Source: Malus domestica (taxonomy: Eukaryota > Streptophyta > Magnoliopsida > Rosales > Rosaceae). From it: a DNA stretch of 64,000 nucleotides. Position 1 is the stretch's first letter; each line of letters starts with the position of its first letter. Under the pieces are notes generated by a model. It was given only the letters and a program-made list of their open reading frames with translations, did not search any database and was not told where the DNA came from. The stretch covers positions 29,441,501 through 29,505,500 of the forward strand of contig NC_091661.1 in assembly GCF_042453785.1 (NCBI RefSeq), given 5' to 3'. This document shows, one piece after another, positions 11,945 through 24,229 of the stretch. Made by a program: the position numbers and the translations under genes.

Positions 11945-12096
11945 TTATTTTTTATTTTTTTTATATACAACGATATATTTATATTAAGCAGGCGGGGAAA
12001 TAAATTGGTTGCGAACTCGCCACTCACATAATTCAAGTATAAGACCTCTTATTTACAAGTAAAGATGAATACCACTAGACTATAGTACTAAACGAA
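11945..12096 (-). mobile_element. tRNA-derived SINE, family A
   Basis: On the minus strand it reads TAGTACTATAGTCTAGTGG (box A-like), then AGAGGTCTTA and an AT-rich 3' tail ending in an A-rich tract. It is the same family as the copies at 14452, 17834, 22497, 44666 and 45171. The ends are approximate. Confidence 0.7.
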
Positions 12097-12263
12097 AAGT
12101 AGAGTTGTTTGGTTAAAAAGAAAATCATTTGAGGATTGGTCGATGGAAGTATATTCTTTCCCGAACTATGTTACATTTCTTTTTTTCCTAAAAAAGAGAG
12201 CATTATATGCGAAGAAATATGTTATGGCCATGAAAGGACTTCACAAGGGATGGGTTATTTTTA

Positions 12264-12417
12264 AGGAACTTTAACGAAAAGCTCCCGGTATTGTTCACTT
12301 TAACAAAAAATCATATTTTTACACTAAAAAGTCAATCCTGGTACTATTCACCTTATCATTTTATTTTGTCTTTATCATTAAAACTCAGAGTTTCCAAGTT
12401 TTTTCATTAGTTTTCCT
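12264..12417 (-). mobile_element. 154-bp Mutator-type MITE, copy A
   Basis: Flanked by the 9-bp target duplication TTATTTTTA (12255-12263 and 12418-12426). Ends are AGGAACTTTAACGAAAA and TTTTCATTAGTTTTCCT, an imperfect inverted pair. Inverted relative to copies B and C. No coding capacity. Nine-base duplications are typical of Mutator-like transposition. Confidence 0.85.
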
Positions 12418-15324
12418 TTATTTTTATCCTTTCTTCATGTTGATGCGAGAGTTGGGCTTATTTACCTGAATAGATATGGAAAACCCTTAACAATTGAAGT
12501 AACACATTGGCACCTTGGGAATTGCTTCTGAAGGAGTTGAAAGTTCTGGTAAATGAAAAACTCTTTTGATTATATGTAGGCCAAAATAACTCCAAAAATC
12601 ACTTTTAACTGGGTTGTTTTTTTTCAAGAAGCACTTGGACCTGTTTGGGTAAAGTTTTGCTAAAAGTGTTTATAAAATAGACATGCTAGAATGTGGAAAT
12701 GTTACTTAAAAAGCATCTGATAGACGCTTTTCCAGAAAACGTTTCTAATAAGTCAGAAATATTTTTAGGTTTTGTTGTCAAACTTAGATAGAAGCGCTTT
12801 TATCTGCCAAAAGATGATTTTTATCCAAGCAATTACACATGTCAGCATATTCCTAGTAAACATGCTTATAAACATAGTACTTTTTATGAAAACAATCTCA
12901 AACGAGCTCTGTTGGACTATGTCGGAATTTTACAATTAAGGCCCAAGTGTCCAAGACACTTTTGCAGATCATCTGAACTATATGCTTAATAAAACTGGGC
13001 CTAAATGATACAGACTTCTTTTCTGACTTCTGTCTCTAGTTGGCAGATTGACACGAAACATCATTACCTGACTGAGCCCAAACACACACAACCGGAGTCC
13101 AAGCACTTATGGGAACCCAAATTTTGAGAGAATTTGAATTCTGAAATATGTCAGTTACTCTATCCTCCGCAGAAAATGATAGAACCCCATGCCTATGCCT
13201 TACACGTTTTACATTCATTCAACCTCCTCCCTCCCATACGATCCGAAACGCTCTCCCCCTCCCCCTCCGTTGCATACGAGGCCAACCAAATCAACTGAGA
13301 AATCTCAATGCCGTCTTTTCACTACTCCATCTGTGCCTTCAAAATTCAGGTAAAGTGATAAAGCTTACTTCCCATCTTAAAGAGAACAGAATTGTTCTTA
13401 GCTTGATGTCAACTATTCTGGTAAAGCCTGAGCGTTGAATACATGCATGTTCTTTTGTTCCTTCATTTGGATAATTTTTATACAAGTTGCTTCTAGAATT
13501 TATACGAAATGACTGAAGCATGTGCCCTTTTATCAACTTGGCGAAGTGATTCTTCTCGTTGTGGTCAAAGCGAAGTGATTCTTCTCGTTGTTGTTAAAAA
13601 GTGATCCTTCAAACTCGGGTGAAGGAGGCATGCACACTGCTCTAGCCAAGTTAACCAATTCATCTAACCGCATTTTGTTTACAGTGTAGAGTTTATTATT
13701 GTTCTACTTGGACAATTGTATATCGGAGTTCTCTTGCAACGTTTATGTTATTTTAATTGGATGAAATACTGCACCCTTTTCTACTTTTGTACGAACTAAA
13801 GTGAATCAACAGGGGATGACCCCAAAAGCAAAACAATGAGAATCCACTGCAAAGTGATTGATACGATGTATTGAATTTATTTTTCGAACTCGCAACATTC
13901 ACAAATTCTTGGCTTCCATTTTAGTTGCAGGAGAGGTTCCGGTGTAAAGTGGAGCTTCTGCATTAGCTTGGTTTGCAAGCTGTCCAAAACCAAGCACAGA
14001 AAACACAGGTTGACATGTATGTATTTTTTTTCTATATCGAACCATATTGTAATCTAATCAAAATTATAACGCAAGGAGATTCGCACTTCGCTATTAGGAG
14101 ACCTCAATTGGTCTATTTTTTCCCCTTATTGTGATAACTTAATTGCATTACAAAGGAGACTAAATTGAACGAATCAAATTTTTAAAGGCCCGAATCACTT
14201 GATCATTGGGCTTTGAAGAGAGAGATCTGGAGAGGAACTCTTTCCTAAATTGAAATCGAAATTGATTTATTTATCTGACTTTGCCCAGCCTATATGTAGT
14301 AGATACCGTAGCCTCCAAGTTTAATTGAATTTGGGGGTAAAAAAACATGAATTCTATTGGGAAAGGTGAAGTGTGTTAAATAATCATAACAAAGGGGACA
14401 TCTTCTCTTAATTATTATAGTTATTTACTGAAATCATGACATCTCTTCCCTTTTTTTGTTTTTTGAACAAACGATAATATTTATACTAAGAGGAAGGAGT
14501 GACCTTAACCTCACAATGAACTAGCAATAATATGATTCAAATTCGTTTTTAGTGAGAATCGAACTTAAGACCTCTTGCTTATAATAAGTGAAGAGGAATA
14601 CCACTAGATCGTAATAATAAGTGGCAGTTCTTCCGATTTTATTGAGACTTAATTTTCATTGGATGGGTTGGTTGGTTAGTTCTCATCATATATAGATAGA
14701 TAGCCTTCATCAATACCTTAACCTTTCTCTTTGTCAGTTTGTAGCCCCTGCAGGAAGTAGGGTATGATTCATCATCAACTACCACATTTTCATATAGAAA
14801 ATGAAACCCCCCCTCAAATTTATGATTGAGCTGCTTTACCCTGTCAGGGAAAATAACTTCACTTCAACCCTCAAACCAATCACATGGCAGTGCATGATAG
14901 ATTTAAGATATTGTCGCGGAGGCATCACAAGTGTAGGTTAGTTTCTCTGCTACTGGGGGGATGGGGAGGGAGAGTGAAGTTTTGAGGGACAAATTTAAAT
15001 CATTGGATTTAAGAGAGAGAGATGTAGATCTGAAAGTTTGGACACTAAATTCCTCTGGTAACAAATATACAGATAGCCAACTTTATAGGGTATAAGAAAA
15101 ACCAGAACCACAGAATTCGAGAGAGAACATATTGATAATAAATCCCTATCGTAATAAGCCCCATTTATTTCTGATGACCTAAATGGCAGATTGAAAGGGG
15201 TTGAAAATATTTTCTAAGTACAGAAAAGAATGTAGAAGATATAGCAAACCCATCGGAGACGACAATATCAAAACACATCCACACACACAAACAATACATT
15301 GTATATGACATTGTATATGGCGGC
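12418..15324. other. Intergenic, no gene supported; contains one SINE
   Basis: AT-rich sequence with a pyrimidine-rich patch at 13210-13290 and a 30-bp direct duplication near 13540-13600 (GCGAAGTGATTCTTCTCGTT). No reading frame here resembles a known protein. The part after about 14940 is downstream of the BAG gene and may include its 3' UTR. Confidence 0.5.
14452..14622 (-). mobile_element. tRNA-derived SINE, family A
   Basis: On the minus strand it has a GATCTAGTGGTATTCCTCTT box A region, the AGAGGTCTTAAGTTCGATTC box B region, and the family 3' part ending TTTGTTCAAAA. Target duplications are not clear. Confidence 0.75.
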
Positions 15325-16630
15325 TTACTCGAACGATTCCCAGTTAAACTTAGGGTACGGAGATTGATTGGCGGCCTTGGATGTTGAAGAGGTTGGGATC
15401 AATGCCGGGGCAGAATCGAATGTCTCCCACTGTGTGGTCACAACTACCGGCCCTGATGCCGAATGCCTTGATGGTTGTTCTTGCTGTTGCACTTGCTGAT
15501 TATGTGTAGGTGGATAGTCAACCGAATTCCTCGGTTGATGCTCTTGAATTGGTGCCAGTCTATGTCCATTCCCATTGGAATGACCATCTGAATGCCTCTG
15601 CTGAACCTGCTTTGGAATCTGACTTCCATTGCTGCTAGGCGAGGAGTTCTTAGCTTTCAATACATCTAGAGTTTCGACATACTTCTGCACGCGTTTCACC
15701 TTCAAAACAAATTATGATCACATCTTAAAGTTGTACATGAAGATGTCAAGCAAAATTCAGGACCACAGTAATCAAATGTACCTGCATCTTCCTCTGCAGT
15801 TTCACATCTCCGTCGCCCATGATTCCATCTAATTTAAGCAACTGGTTCATCAACTGCTCAATTAAAACAAGCACATCTTGCTCTGCAACTTTTTTACCTT
15901 TCGTGATTATTGACTCAAGAGCCGACACCTACAATTCGGAAAACCAAATTTCAATTTCCAAAACACAAATTTTATATATATCATGAACAAATCTTTGCAT
16001 ACACTTCTTTGACAATACCTGGCCGGCAAGCCTGTCTACTTCCAAGCTGATTTCAGAAATCGATTTCGAAGCCTTCTCCATCTTTGCATTGCGTCGCATC
16101 TCAAGATATCGCTTTTCTTGGCTAATAGGGTCCTCAACTAACACCATTTTCGACCGGTCCTTCACCCCGGACATGTCAAGAAACGCCTTCGAGTCCCTCT
16201 CCTTGTCTTTGAATATCAATTTCTGATCTTCATGGTGCAAACCTGTCGGTCCAACCAACATTTTCTTCAAATCCCCTGCACAACAAAAGTTACACAATTT
16301 TACACACCACAAGTTATTAACAAGCATTAAAACATAAATTTCTCAATTCCAATTCAAAAATGTAAAGTTACAAAATTGAGAATAAAATTTACCAAAAGAA
16401 GACTGAGCACTGATGCTCATTTCATGGTAAATGGACCCATATTTGACCCGAACTCTAATTGTCGGTGGAGGCGCCGAGTTCCGATCAGAGTCCGGATTTC
16501 GCTTCTGAACCAGCATTCCTCCCGGTCTGAGCTCCCACTCTCCCTGCCCCGACTCAGCTCCTCCGCCGCCCGAACTTCCATTCAACTCGGCCAGTGACAC
16601 CCCTGTAGTCTTCGTCTTCATCCTCATCAT
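15325..16630 (-). CDS. BAG-family molecular chaperone regulator (BAG1-4 type)
   Basis: Four exons on the minus strand, 16630-16393, 16275-16019, 15928-15782 and 15699-15325, all with GT-AG junctions, give 338 residues. The start is the first ATG of MMRMKTKT. A ubiquitin-like domain spans about residues 53-127 (IRVRVKYG...KLIFKDKERD). A BAG domain spans about 147-230 (SISEISLEVDRLAGQV...VKRVQKYVETLDVLK). The C-terminal third is low-complexity, rich in Gln, His and Ser, and ends FNWESFE. Plant BAG1-4 proteins have this layout; the BAG domain binds the Hsp70 ATPase domain and acts as a nucleotide-exchange co-chaperone, and the UBL links to the proteasome. These roles are family knowledge. All exons are intact. 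Which of BAG1-4 this is cannot be settled here. Confidence 0.93.
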
Positions 16631-17819
16631 TTTTACTCTCTAGTTTTCCACGAGAGATCTCTCAGATTTTTTATCTGCTTCAAAAATTAGAAACAACCCA
16701 ATTGAGAGAAAGGCTTGTAGAAGAAAACCCTGGTTTCAGAATTCTCACGCTCTGACCCCAGCAGCATCACACCAACCGCTGAAAAGCCGCAGCTTTAATG
16801 GTGTCTTGAGAAAGAAATAAACGAACAACTCATTCACCTCTAAAGTTCAAGCCTTGTGCTTGAAGAAAAGCATGGAAAGATTCACCGAACCGGGTCCGAC
16901 CCAGGAAACACAACACCCACAAGGACTCAGATCTTCAGCCAAAAATGCAGCCTAAGTCAAACAGAGCAGAGAATTTTCCCGAGAAAACAAAACCAACCCA
17001 GTAAGCTGAAACCCGAGATTATCCCAAAGTGGCTGCCGAAAAAATCAATGCAAAATCAGAATCTGATAGTTTTGTTTCTCTTCTGGTTCTTGAGAACTCG
17101 AGGAGGAAGAGGGAGAGGAAGAAAAATAAAAAAATAAAAAGAGTATAAGAAACAAGTGGCCAGCCAGCTAGCTAACTGAGCTGTTGGAACCACATTTTTA
17201 TATATGAATGAATGATTAAATTATAGCTATAATTATGCGAAAATAATTATATACTTAATTATTTTATGAAAATCATTGTAAGAAAATAAAATACAGAAAA
17301 AGAAAATGAAAAAAGCCCCCAAGGTTCGCTTTAAAAAACGCGGAAAAGAAAATTTTTGGGATCATACAGCGAACTGGGTAGGAAGAAATTTTTAGTTATA
17401 ACAAGAATATAACTGGTACATCACGTATTTTAATATAAGTTGTAGAAAATTTTATTTTTTAAGTTATTAACTTTTTAACATATATATCCCACTATTTATA
17501 TAGTAACACGTGATGTACATATCTCGTGTACCGATCATATTGAAAAATCTCTGGGGTCTTGTACTTGCAGGCTTAAAAAAATTAGCCGTACTTTGTTTGC
17601 TCTTTTGACACGTGCCTGATTCAGGGTACTTTATCATTTGTCTTGCTAATTAGGGAGGGTTTTTAAGTCCAACACGTGGGAGATTAACGTGGAGGATCGA
17701 TTCTAAACTTTGGGGTTAAACCGTGGGTGGGCGGTAAGTCGTCACAAACGTGTCTCAGCTTTTACTATCTATATTTTTGGCTGTGCAATAGTAAAAATAT
17801 GCTTTCCAAGATTCGTTGT
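16631..17819. other. BAG gene upstream region and intergenic DNA
   Basis: 16631-16850 probably holds the 5' UTR of the BAG gene, though no clear TATA box or start was fixed. Near 17405-17555 an inverted pair GGTACATCACGT and ACGTGATGTAC suggests a small MITE. No other gene is supported. Confidence 0.45.
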
Positions 17820-17833
17820 TTTAGCTATTATTT

Positions 17834-17997
17834 TATAACAAACGATATTATCTACATTAAGGAGAATTAATAGTCTTAATCTTATAATCGGCTAAACAAT
17901 AATGTGGTTCAAACTCGTCTTTGGCGAAAATCGAATCTAAGATCTCTCACCTACAAGTGAAGATGAATACCACTTGACCGTAAAACTAAATGGCTGC
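17834..17997 (-). mobile_element. tRNA-derived SINE, family A, with 14-bp target duplication
   Basis: Bounded by the perfect direct repeat TTTAGCTATTATTT at 17820-17833 and 17998-18011. Inside, on the minus strand, are the box A region (GGTCAAGTGGTATTCATCTT), the AGATCTTAGATTCGATTTTC box B region and the family 3' end with TTTGTTATAAAA. It was mobilised by a LINE-type machinery, as SINEs are. Confidence 0.88.
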
Positions 17998-18034
17998 TTT
18001 AGCTATTATTTACTTTATTTCATATTATCAAGTA

Positions 18035-18350
18035 AATTTGGGTTAAATAAGCGTTTTTCATAGCTTTATTTTTTAGAGCCATTAAATTCATATCATAGCA
18101 GCGTTGCGTGACCAATTCGTGAATTTTTCCACCGTCAGACTGGTCATGGAGTACTCGAAAGCTTTGCTCCAAAGGATCACTGAAGTTTCTGTTATCAAGT
18201 ACATTTTGGGTTAATTTTGATTTCATGACTTTATTTTCGAGAACATTAACTTCAAATCACAGCAGCGTTGCAGGACCAATTTGTGAATCTTTCCACCAGA
18301 CTAGTTGTGGAGGACTCCAAAGCTTTGCTTTGAAGGATCACTGAGATATT
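18035..18350. repeat. Tandem duplication of about 162 bp
   Basis: Two diverged copies share AGCAGCGTTGC (at 18098 and 18260), GACCAATT.GTGAAT.TTTCC and GAAAGCTTTGCT. A MITE (18359-18512) sits directly after the second copy. Confidence 0.75.
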
Positions 18351-18358
18351 TGTTTCTA

Positions 18359-18512
18359 AGGAAAACTAATGAAAATGGTTTGAAAATTTTGAGTTTTAAC
18401 GATAATGACAAAATAAAGGGTAAAGTGAATAGTACCAAGATTGATTTTTTAGTGTAAAAATATGGTTTTTCGTCAAAGTAAACAGTACCGCGAACTTTTC
18501 GTTAAAACTCTC
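18359..18512 (+). mobile_element. 154-bp Mutator-type MITE, copy B
   Basis: Flanked by the 9-bp duplication TTGTTTCTA (18350-18358 and 18513-18521). It starts AGGAAAACTAATGAAAA and ends CGTTAAAACTCTC. It is homologous over its full length to copies A and C. Confidence 0.87.
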
Positions 18513-18521
18513 TTGTTTCTA

Positions 18522-21222
18522 ACACTTGCCCCCAGCTAATGAAGCAGCCTATTTGTACTTGGCCTAAGCTTCCTCTTACTATTGTTAATTTGTTAATGAT
18601 TTGTTGCTGGAGGAGATGTTGTGACCTCTTTTGGAGGTCCTTCCAATCGTTGTACTCGTTTATTATCTGGTTTCAATGATTATTATCGCTTTTTCGCGCT
18701 TGCTTGTTTTTTTATTGATTATATAAAACCATATATACATTTTTATTAATACTATATGCATGACTAATCACATAAAGGGACAACACATATACAACTCTTA
18801 TGGATAACAAAGTTGAAGATGCCAAAACAAAGAAAAGGTTCTTTGCAATCCCATCATAGTTTTGGGCATTTCTTTTTACCACTTTTTATTTTGTGGCCAA
18901 TAAAACACCTAATTGCACATAACTTTATAAGAAAATAGACAAAGAATAATCCCCATAAAATAATAAACGAGACCAAGTCAAACTCTTTTTCTAAAATTGT
19001 CTTCTAGAAATTGGATATTAAATTTTTTTTATAATTTAAAAGTAACAAACAAAAAATTAGTAAAACCTAGCAAAACAAATATGAACATGAACTGTTTACG
19101 TCACAGGATAAACTATTACCACCGACAGTCCCATACGTGCAGCCAACACGAGGGAGCTTCCAAACACGTGGCGAACTGCAAGCCATACAAAGAGTCGCCG
19201 CCAAGTATGAACCGTGCGATTTGTTAAAGTTGGAAGTCCATGCGTTGCGTAGCTCGATGGGGACTGTGCAACCTATGAACAAACGACATATTAAACTGGC
19301 CTCCCTCTAATAATTCTGATAAGTAATGTTAAGTAGATTAATATTTTAAATTATATTTGTAAATTATATGATTTATCAATAATATTAATTAAACACGTTA
19401 ATAATAATAATTAAATACATTAATTAACATTTAGGTAATAATTTAATAATTAATAACAATGTTAGATGATTATAAAATATGTTTTAAATAGATAGAGAAA
19501 TGCAATAAGGATTTTTTTTAAAGTGAAACTTTCCTTATACTCTATGCCACCTCATATATTTTGCACAATATTTCATAATGTTAGCACGAAAATTAACTTA
19601 AATTATGAGATGACAGACTCTATGGAGAGTCTCATTCTAAAAGAGTCTCTCAGCACTTCCCATAAATAGTTTCTTTAGCATTACCTAATTATGATGCTCT
19701 TAAACTTTTTCTCATTAACTAATATGTCTGCCCCTAATTTTAAATAATTAATAATTAGTTTTTTTGTCAAAAATAATTAATAATTAGTTAGGTTATTTGC
19801 AATTTCCTTTTATATATATATATATTTTTATTTTTTTAAATTTTGGAAGTAGCTTCCAATAGGGAGTAATTTTATTTTTTAGTTAATTATCAACAATTCT
19901 ATTTTAATCCATAGGTCTTGTCTTTGAATGGGGACAGGATACCGACCATTCGATGTGTATAGAATTTGGGTCATCGGGGACTGCCTTTGCATTGCATCGC
20001 AGTGGTTTTACATAATTCTGTGGGACTGATGTCAAATTGCGAGGCACGTGACATCCAGACAGCCACACACTTCTTGTTTTTGTTGTTGTTCTCGTTGCTT
20101 GTGTTTGTTTTAAAACAAGGATGAATTATATTTTTAACGTGCATGGCTTCGTTGGAAAAAATGTTTTGTGTCCACTGATTTGAGAAAGTATACATAAGAA
20201 GAATATAATTGCGTGAGATTTGAAAAAAAAAAGGTTTGTTTAATTAGTTATACAAGAAACATGTTTACACTCAACTCGTGTTTATAACAATTGTTTTATT
20301 ATTGATGCAATATATCTTCAAATATAAACACTTAAATTATTAATACCAAGTAACCACACTGGTCACATTGGAGCATTTCTTTATTGAAATCAATTGAAGT
20401 TTCATTTGTTGCTATTGCTATAAAAGAAAATTGTATATAACATGTAATACTGTTTTATATTGATTTATTTTAACAAACAATATCTTTAGTGGGTTAAACT
20501 TTTAAATGTTAAGGAAGAGAGGATCAGTGAGGATTTAACGTCACCGAAATACATACATATTATTATTATTTTTCGCCAATACGATAAAGCGTTATCTAAT
20601 AATTTTATGTTGTTTAAGAATAAAAGTAAGGTGAGAATTTGTTTTCAAGGTGTTCTTTACTTTTTTTTTCCTTTTGTGCCCGATGGTGATTTTCGAATTG
20701 AGGGGAATATTTTAATTAAGATTACGATTTTTTTTCTTCATTTTTATGTTTGAGTTTGAATGACTCTTTAGCTATTAATTATACTATCTTATGGTGTTTA
20801 AATAAAATATTTAATTTTAGAAAGAAAAAAAAATCTGAATGAACATAATCATTTATATCTGGAGTTGTTAATACTTTGCTACCTCATAAATTTATGAAGT
20901 AGATTATTTTGAGATAAAGAGGGTTATATTGACAATTAGCTTTTTGGTCAGAAGGGTTATATTAACAATTGACCAAATAGACAATTAGTAAGGAACAAAA
21001 ACATACCCCAAATTGTGATAAAGTAAAAAAAAAAGTTAAAAAGTATAGACCACGCAGTTACATGCGTAACCAGCAGCCAATTCCACACAAGAGCATGACG
21101 TACTAGACACAGTCATATGTAGTAGGGCTGATATTTGGTCTGCTAGCTACAAGCTAACCCTAGAATAATTCGTTATAGAGAAATAATAAGGAAACTTACT
21201 CAAAGTGAGATTATTTTTATAA
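18522..21222. other. Intergenic, no gene supported
   Basis: Very AT-rich. A stretch near 19490-19680 and one split around 21170-21480 share motifs such as AGAGAAAT, ACCTCATAT and CACAATATT, suggesting copies of another MITE, the second interrupted by MITE copy C. Short open frames at 18997-19227 and 19971-20195 have no recognisable content. Confidence 0.5.
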
Positions 21223-21232
21223 ATTTTCTATT

Positions 21233-21384
21233 AGGAAAACTAATGAAAAAAGTTTGAAAATTATGAATTTTAACGATAATGACAAAATAAAGATAAAATG
21301 AATAGTACCAATATTAATTTTTTAGTGTAAAAATATAAATTTTCGTTAAAGTGAATAGTACCGTGAACTTTTCATTAAAGTTCT
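21233..21384 (+). mobile_element. Mutator-type MITE, copy C (152 bp)
   Basis: Flanked by ATTTTCTAT at 21223-21231 and 21385-21393. It starts AGGAAAACTAATGAAAA and ends CATTAAAGTTCT. Same family and orientation as copy B. It appears nested inside an older AT-rich repeat. Confidence 0.83.
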
Positions 21385-21393
21385 ATTTTCTAT

Positions 21394-23483
21394 CACTTAT
21401 AGTTTAATGTTAATTTTGTGCGAACTATTTGTTACCTCATATTTTAAGCACAATATTCATAAAGAATCCCCTTAACATTTCTCTTCGATAAATGGGGAGG
21501 ACTTATTTGGTGAGGAAATAGTTGGTCAGCATGTAAAAGACACATGAACCGACGATAAATTACTTGTTACCTAGATTTATTATTTATACAATTAATTACT
21601 TTAATATTCTACTTAGTTACGAAGTCAAATCTACAACTAATGAGTTATAGCTTTGGATCTCGATGACTTTTTGCAACATATAAAGTAGCTATATATATTT
21701 CGACCCTTATAAACTGGGAGGCTTAGATGACATGGCAAAGTAATCATTGACTGTTCATACTTGTACTTACCGGAGTTAGCAGAATCATGGGGAAGCTTTT
21801 AGGTCCCGCATGAAACCCTAGGTTGGTGGTGTTCCAAATTAGATGGAGGCACGTGGAAAGCGCATGTCTAAAGTCTAAACTCTCATCATTTTTGCTAATT
21901 GGAATGATTTGGGTTTTCTTAAACCTACTACCAGAAAAGGGTCCATTTTTATAATACAAAACATGGTTTTTGTATAAATTAAGAGCATCTGAACCCTAAT
22001 TGTGTTAAATATAAAGATATACGATTTTAGGAAATAAAGGGATGGTGGAAGGTATCTTTATTGGTTGGTTAGGGTTTAAATTGAAAACGAAAATCCAACA
22101 ACTGAGAAATAAAAAATTGGATGCCAAGTTTGTTTCTATATTGACTGCTCGAAACGGAATCGTTTCAAAATTTCAATTCAATGAGGAAAATTCTTTGTTT
22201 TTGGTTGCGGAAAATGGCATTGCGTTGGAAAATGATGGGGCACTGGATTTGCACGTCACTCGCAAGCAAGCAAGCAAAAAGTCTGGCAATGGCATCCCCT
22301 AAAATGCTTGCTACAGAAGGCAATCTCTCCTTCTCATGCGTGGCACCTTATACACGCAATGGGTTGCAAAGTCTGGCTGATTTTCTTTGCAATATTTGCC
22401 TGATTATGACGTTGTGAAAGTTAAGTTTTGTGGTAAGCTATCAAATTCTGACACCTCAAAACTCAAGATTACATTTTTATTTTTTTGTAACTTTTTTGTG
22501 TTTTTTTTAATATGACGATATATATACATTGAGAAGTTTGAGATTTGGGTCAAGCCACGTAATGGGTTAGTCATAATATTTGGTATCAACTCGCTATCCA
22601 GAAAATTGAACTTAATAACTCTCACTTATAACTTATAAGTGAAAATAAATATCATTAAACTGTAATTTTACGTGACTTTTTTTAGTGTCTTGATATAAAA
22701 AAACCGTAAAGAGGGAGATAATCATGTTGGTATAATGTCATGTTTTTGGAAGGGACATCATCATTGAAGAATGAAAAGTGTAATTGGACTATGGCCTTGT
22801 GTCCCTTATTAGACCTCTTTTGGGATAATTAATCATTTGATTCTTTGTTTAATTGGGTAGAATATTAAGTTAATTATGCTGGATCTTTGATCCACACGAC
22901 CCAATTCAATTCAACGTGTTAATTCCTTGTTCAAAAGTTAAAACATTAAAATATAAAAAGTGAAAATAAAGAAAGAATTACTAATCAATAATCTTATTGT
23001 TTTCTTCTTAATCATTCTGAACTATTGATTCTAGATGTATCGTAGGTAAATACCAAATGAGCCTATTATCTTTTCTTTAATCAATTACAGTTGGTCACAA
23101 GAATTTCTAGCAATATATAGAACTTAGTCCTACGCTACGAAATTAATTAGGAAGTCTAGGTTAATATTTTTAAGGAAACAAACATGCAAAGCAAGGGTAA
23201 GCTTTTTTACAACCATCATACTGTCATAGTGTTATCAATTTACCAATGTTATAACACACATATCTAATTATTAAAAAAATATATATCCTAAGTTCATAAA
23301 GCATCAACATTATTTTTTATTTATAGTATAATACGTAAATTAATAAGTGAAAGCTTAATGCTTAATTATTTTACTCAAGTTAAATCAAATCAATTCAACC
23401 TACAAATTTATAATTTTGTTTGACAATGACGTGGTTGTATAGAGACATCTTGACCCTATGGTTGCATTATTAGTTTATTACAG
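21394..23483. other. Intergenic, no gene supported; contains one SINE
   Basis: AT-rich. A short open frame at 22042-22302 has no recognisable family features. The last few hundred bases are the original upstream flank of the CRR1-like gene. Confidence 0.5.
22497..22672 (-). mobile_element. tRNA-derived SINE, family A, diverged
   Basis: On the minus strand it has ACAGTTTAATGATATTTATT, the AGAGTTATTAAGTTCAATTT box B-like region, and a T-rich run on the plus strand where the 3' tail should be. Clearly related to the other copies but older. The ends are approximate. Confidence 0.6.
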
Positions 23484-24229
23484 ATCAGCACTCAGCATCC
23501 AATATATTCATCATAATGTAGTGGGAGCAATGGGGATAATCAGTACACATAATAATTGGTGGAAAAAAATTGACAAATATATAGCAAATGTGCAGATAAA
23601 ACGGAAGCATGTGGAAACCACAAAAATAATATGTTGCTTGGTTCCCAGAGACACATGCGCAAACATGCATGGCCCAAAAAATAAGGCACAAATTGAAACA
23701 TGCATACCTGTCAATGTGGCAATTTTTGTCACACATTTCCCTCCAAACAAAAAACCAATCCAACTAAACAAAAACCTTCTCTTTGAGAGAGACCAAAGAA
23801 AGTGGCTGCCAAAATCCTTATCTCTTACTGTGGAAATTGCTGAACTGAGAAAATAGCCATGGCAGCACTGAGCTGCAAATTTCATCACCGTATGGTCTGC
23901 AAAAATTATAGACATGCCAAAGCGAAACCTTCCATCTGTTGCTCAATGCAGCCGTCACAAAACAACATCAAGGTGTTTATATAATGTGAACTATTGAAAA
24001 TTAAACTAAAATTTGTTGCTAAACGTGATCTCTATGTCTTGAGATAGGTAATTATAAACAGAGCAGCGAAGGAAATTGGAAGGGCGGCTGTAACTGTCGT
24101 GACCAGAGCTAGAGGAATGGAGGTGGCTGGTTCAGTGGACTCTTATCTCGTAGGAGAAGACATTGGGAAGGTATTTTCCTTCATTTCTTAATACATTTTC
24201 ATTTTTGTGTTAGTATTGTCATCAACACT
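23484..24229 (+). repeat. 746-bp direct repeat, left copy
   Basis: It appears identical base for base to 36752-37497. It holds 375 bp upstream of the CRR1-like ATG, exons 1 and 2, and 59 bp of intron 2. It ends exactly where the Gypsy 3' LTR begins (24230). Confidence 0.95.
23859..24170 (+). pseudogene. CRR1-like gene, 5' fragment (exons 1-2), upstream copy
   Basis: Exon 1 is 23859-23972 (MAALSCKFHH...) and exon 2 is 24048-24170 (...GRAAVTVVTRARG...YLVGEDIGK). They are the same as exons 1-2 of the copy at 37127. Intron 2 is cut 59 bp after its donor by the Gypsy 3' LTR, and the remaining exons are 13 kb downstream beyond a second set of exons 1-2. This copy can therefore only make a short truncated transcript, or a very long one reading through the element. 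Confidence 0.85.

Noticed and set aside
13148..13438. 96-codon open frame in a pyrimidine-rich stretch
   Set aside because: Low-complexity composition, no family resemblance, no splice or promoter support.
22042..22417. Overlapping open frames of 86 and 78 codons
   Set aside because: No recognisable domain and two competing frames over the same bases; likely chance.
23511..23915. 134-codon minus-strand frame, repeated at 36779-37183
   Set aside because: It overlaps the CRR1-like upstream region and exon 1 in antisense. It occurs twice only because the 746-bp repeat does.
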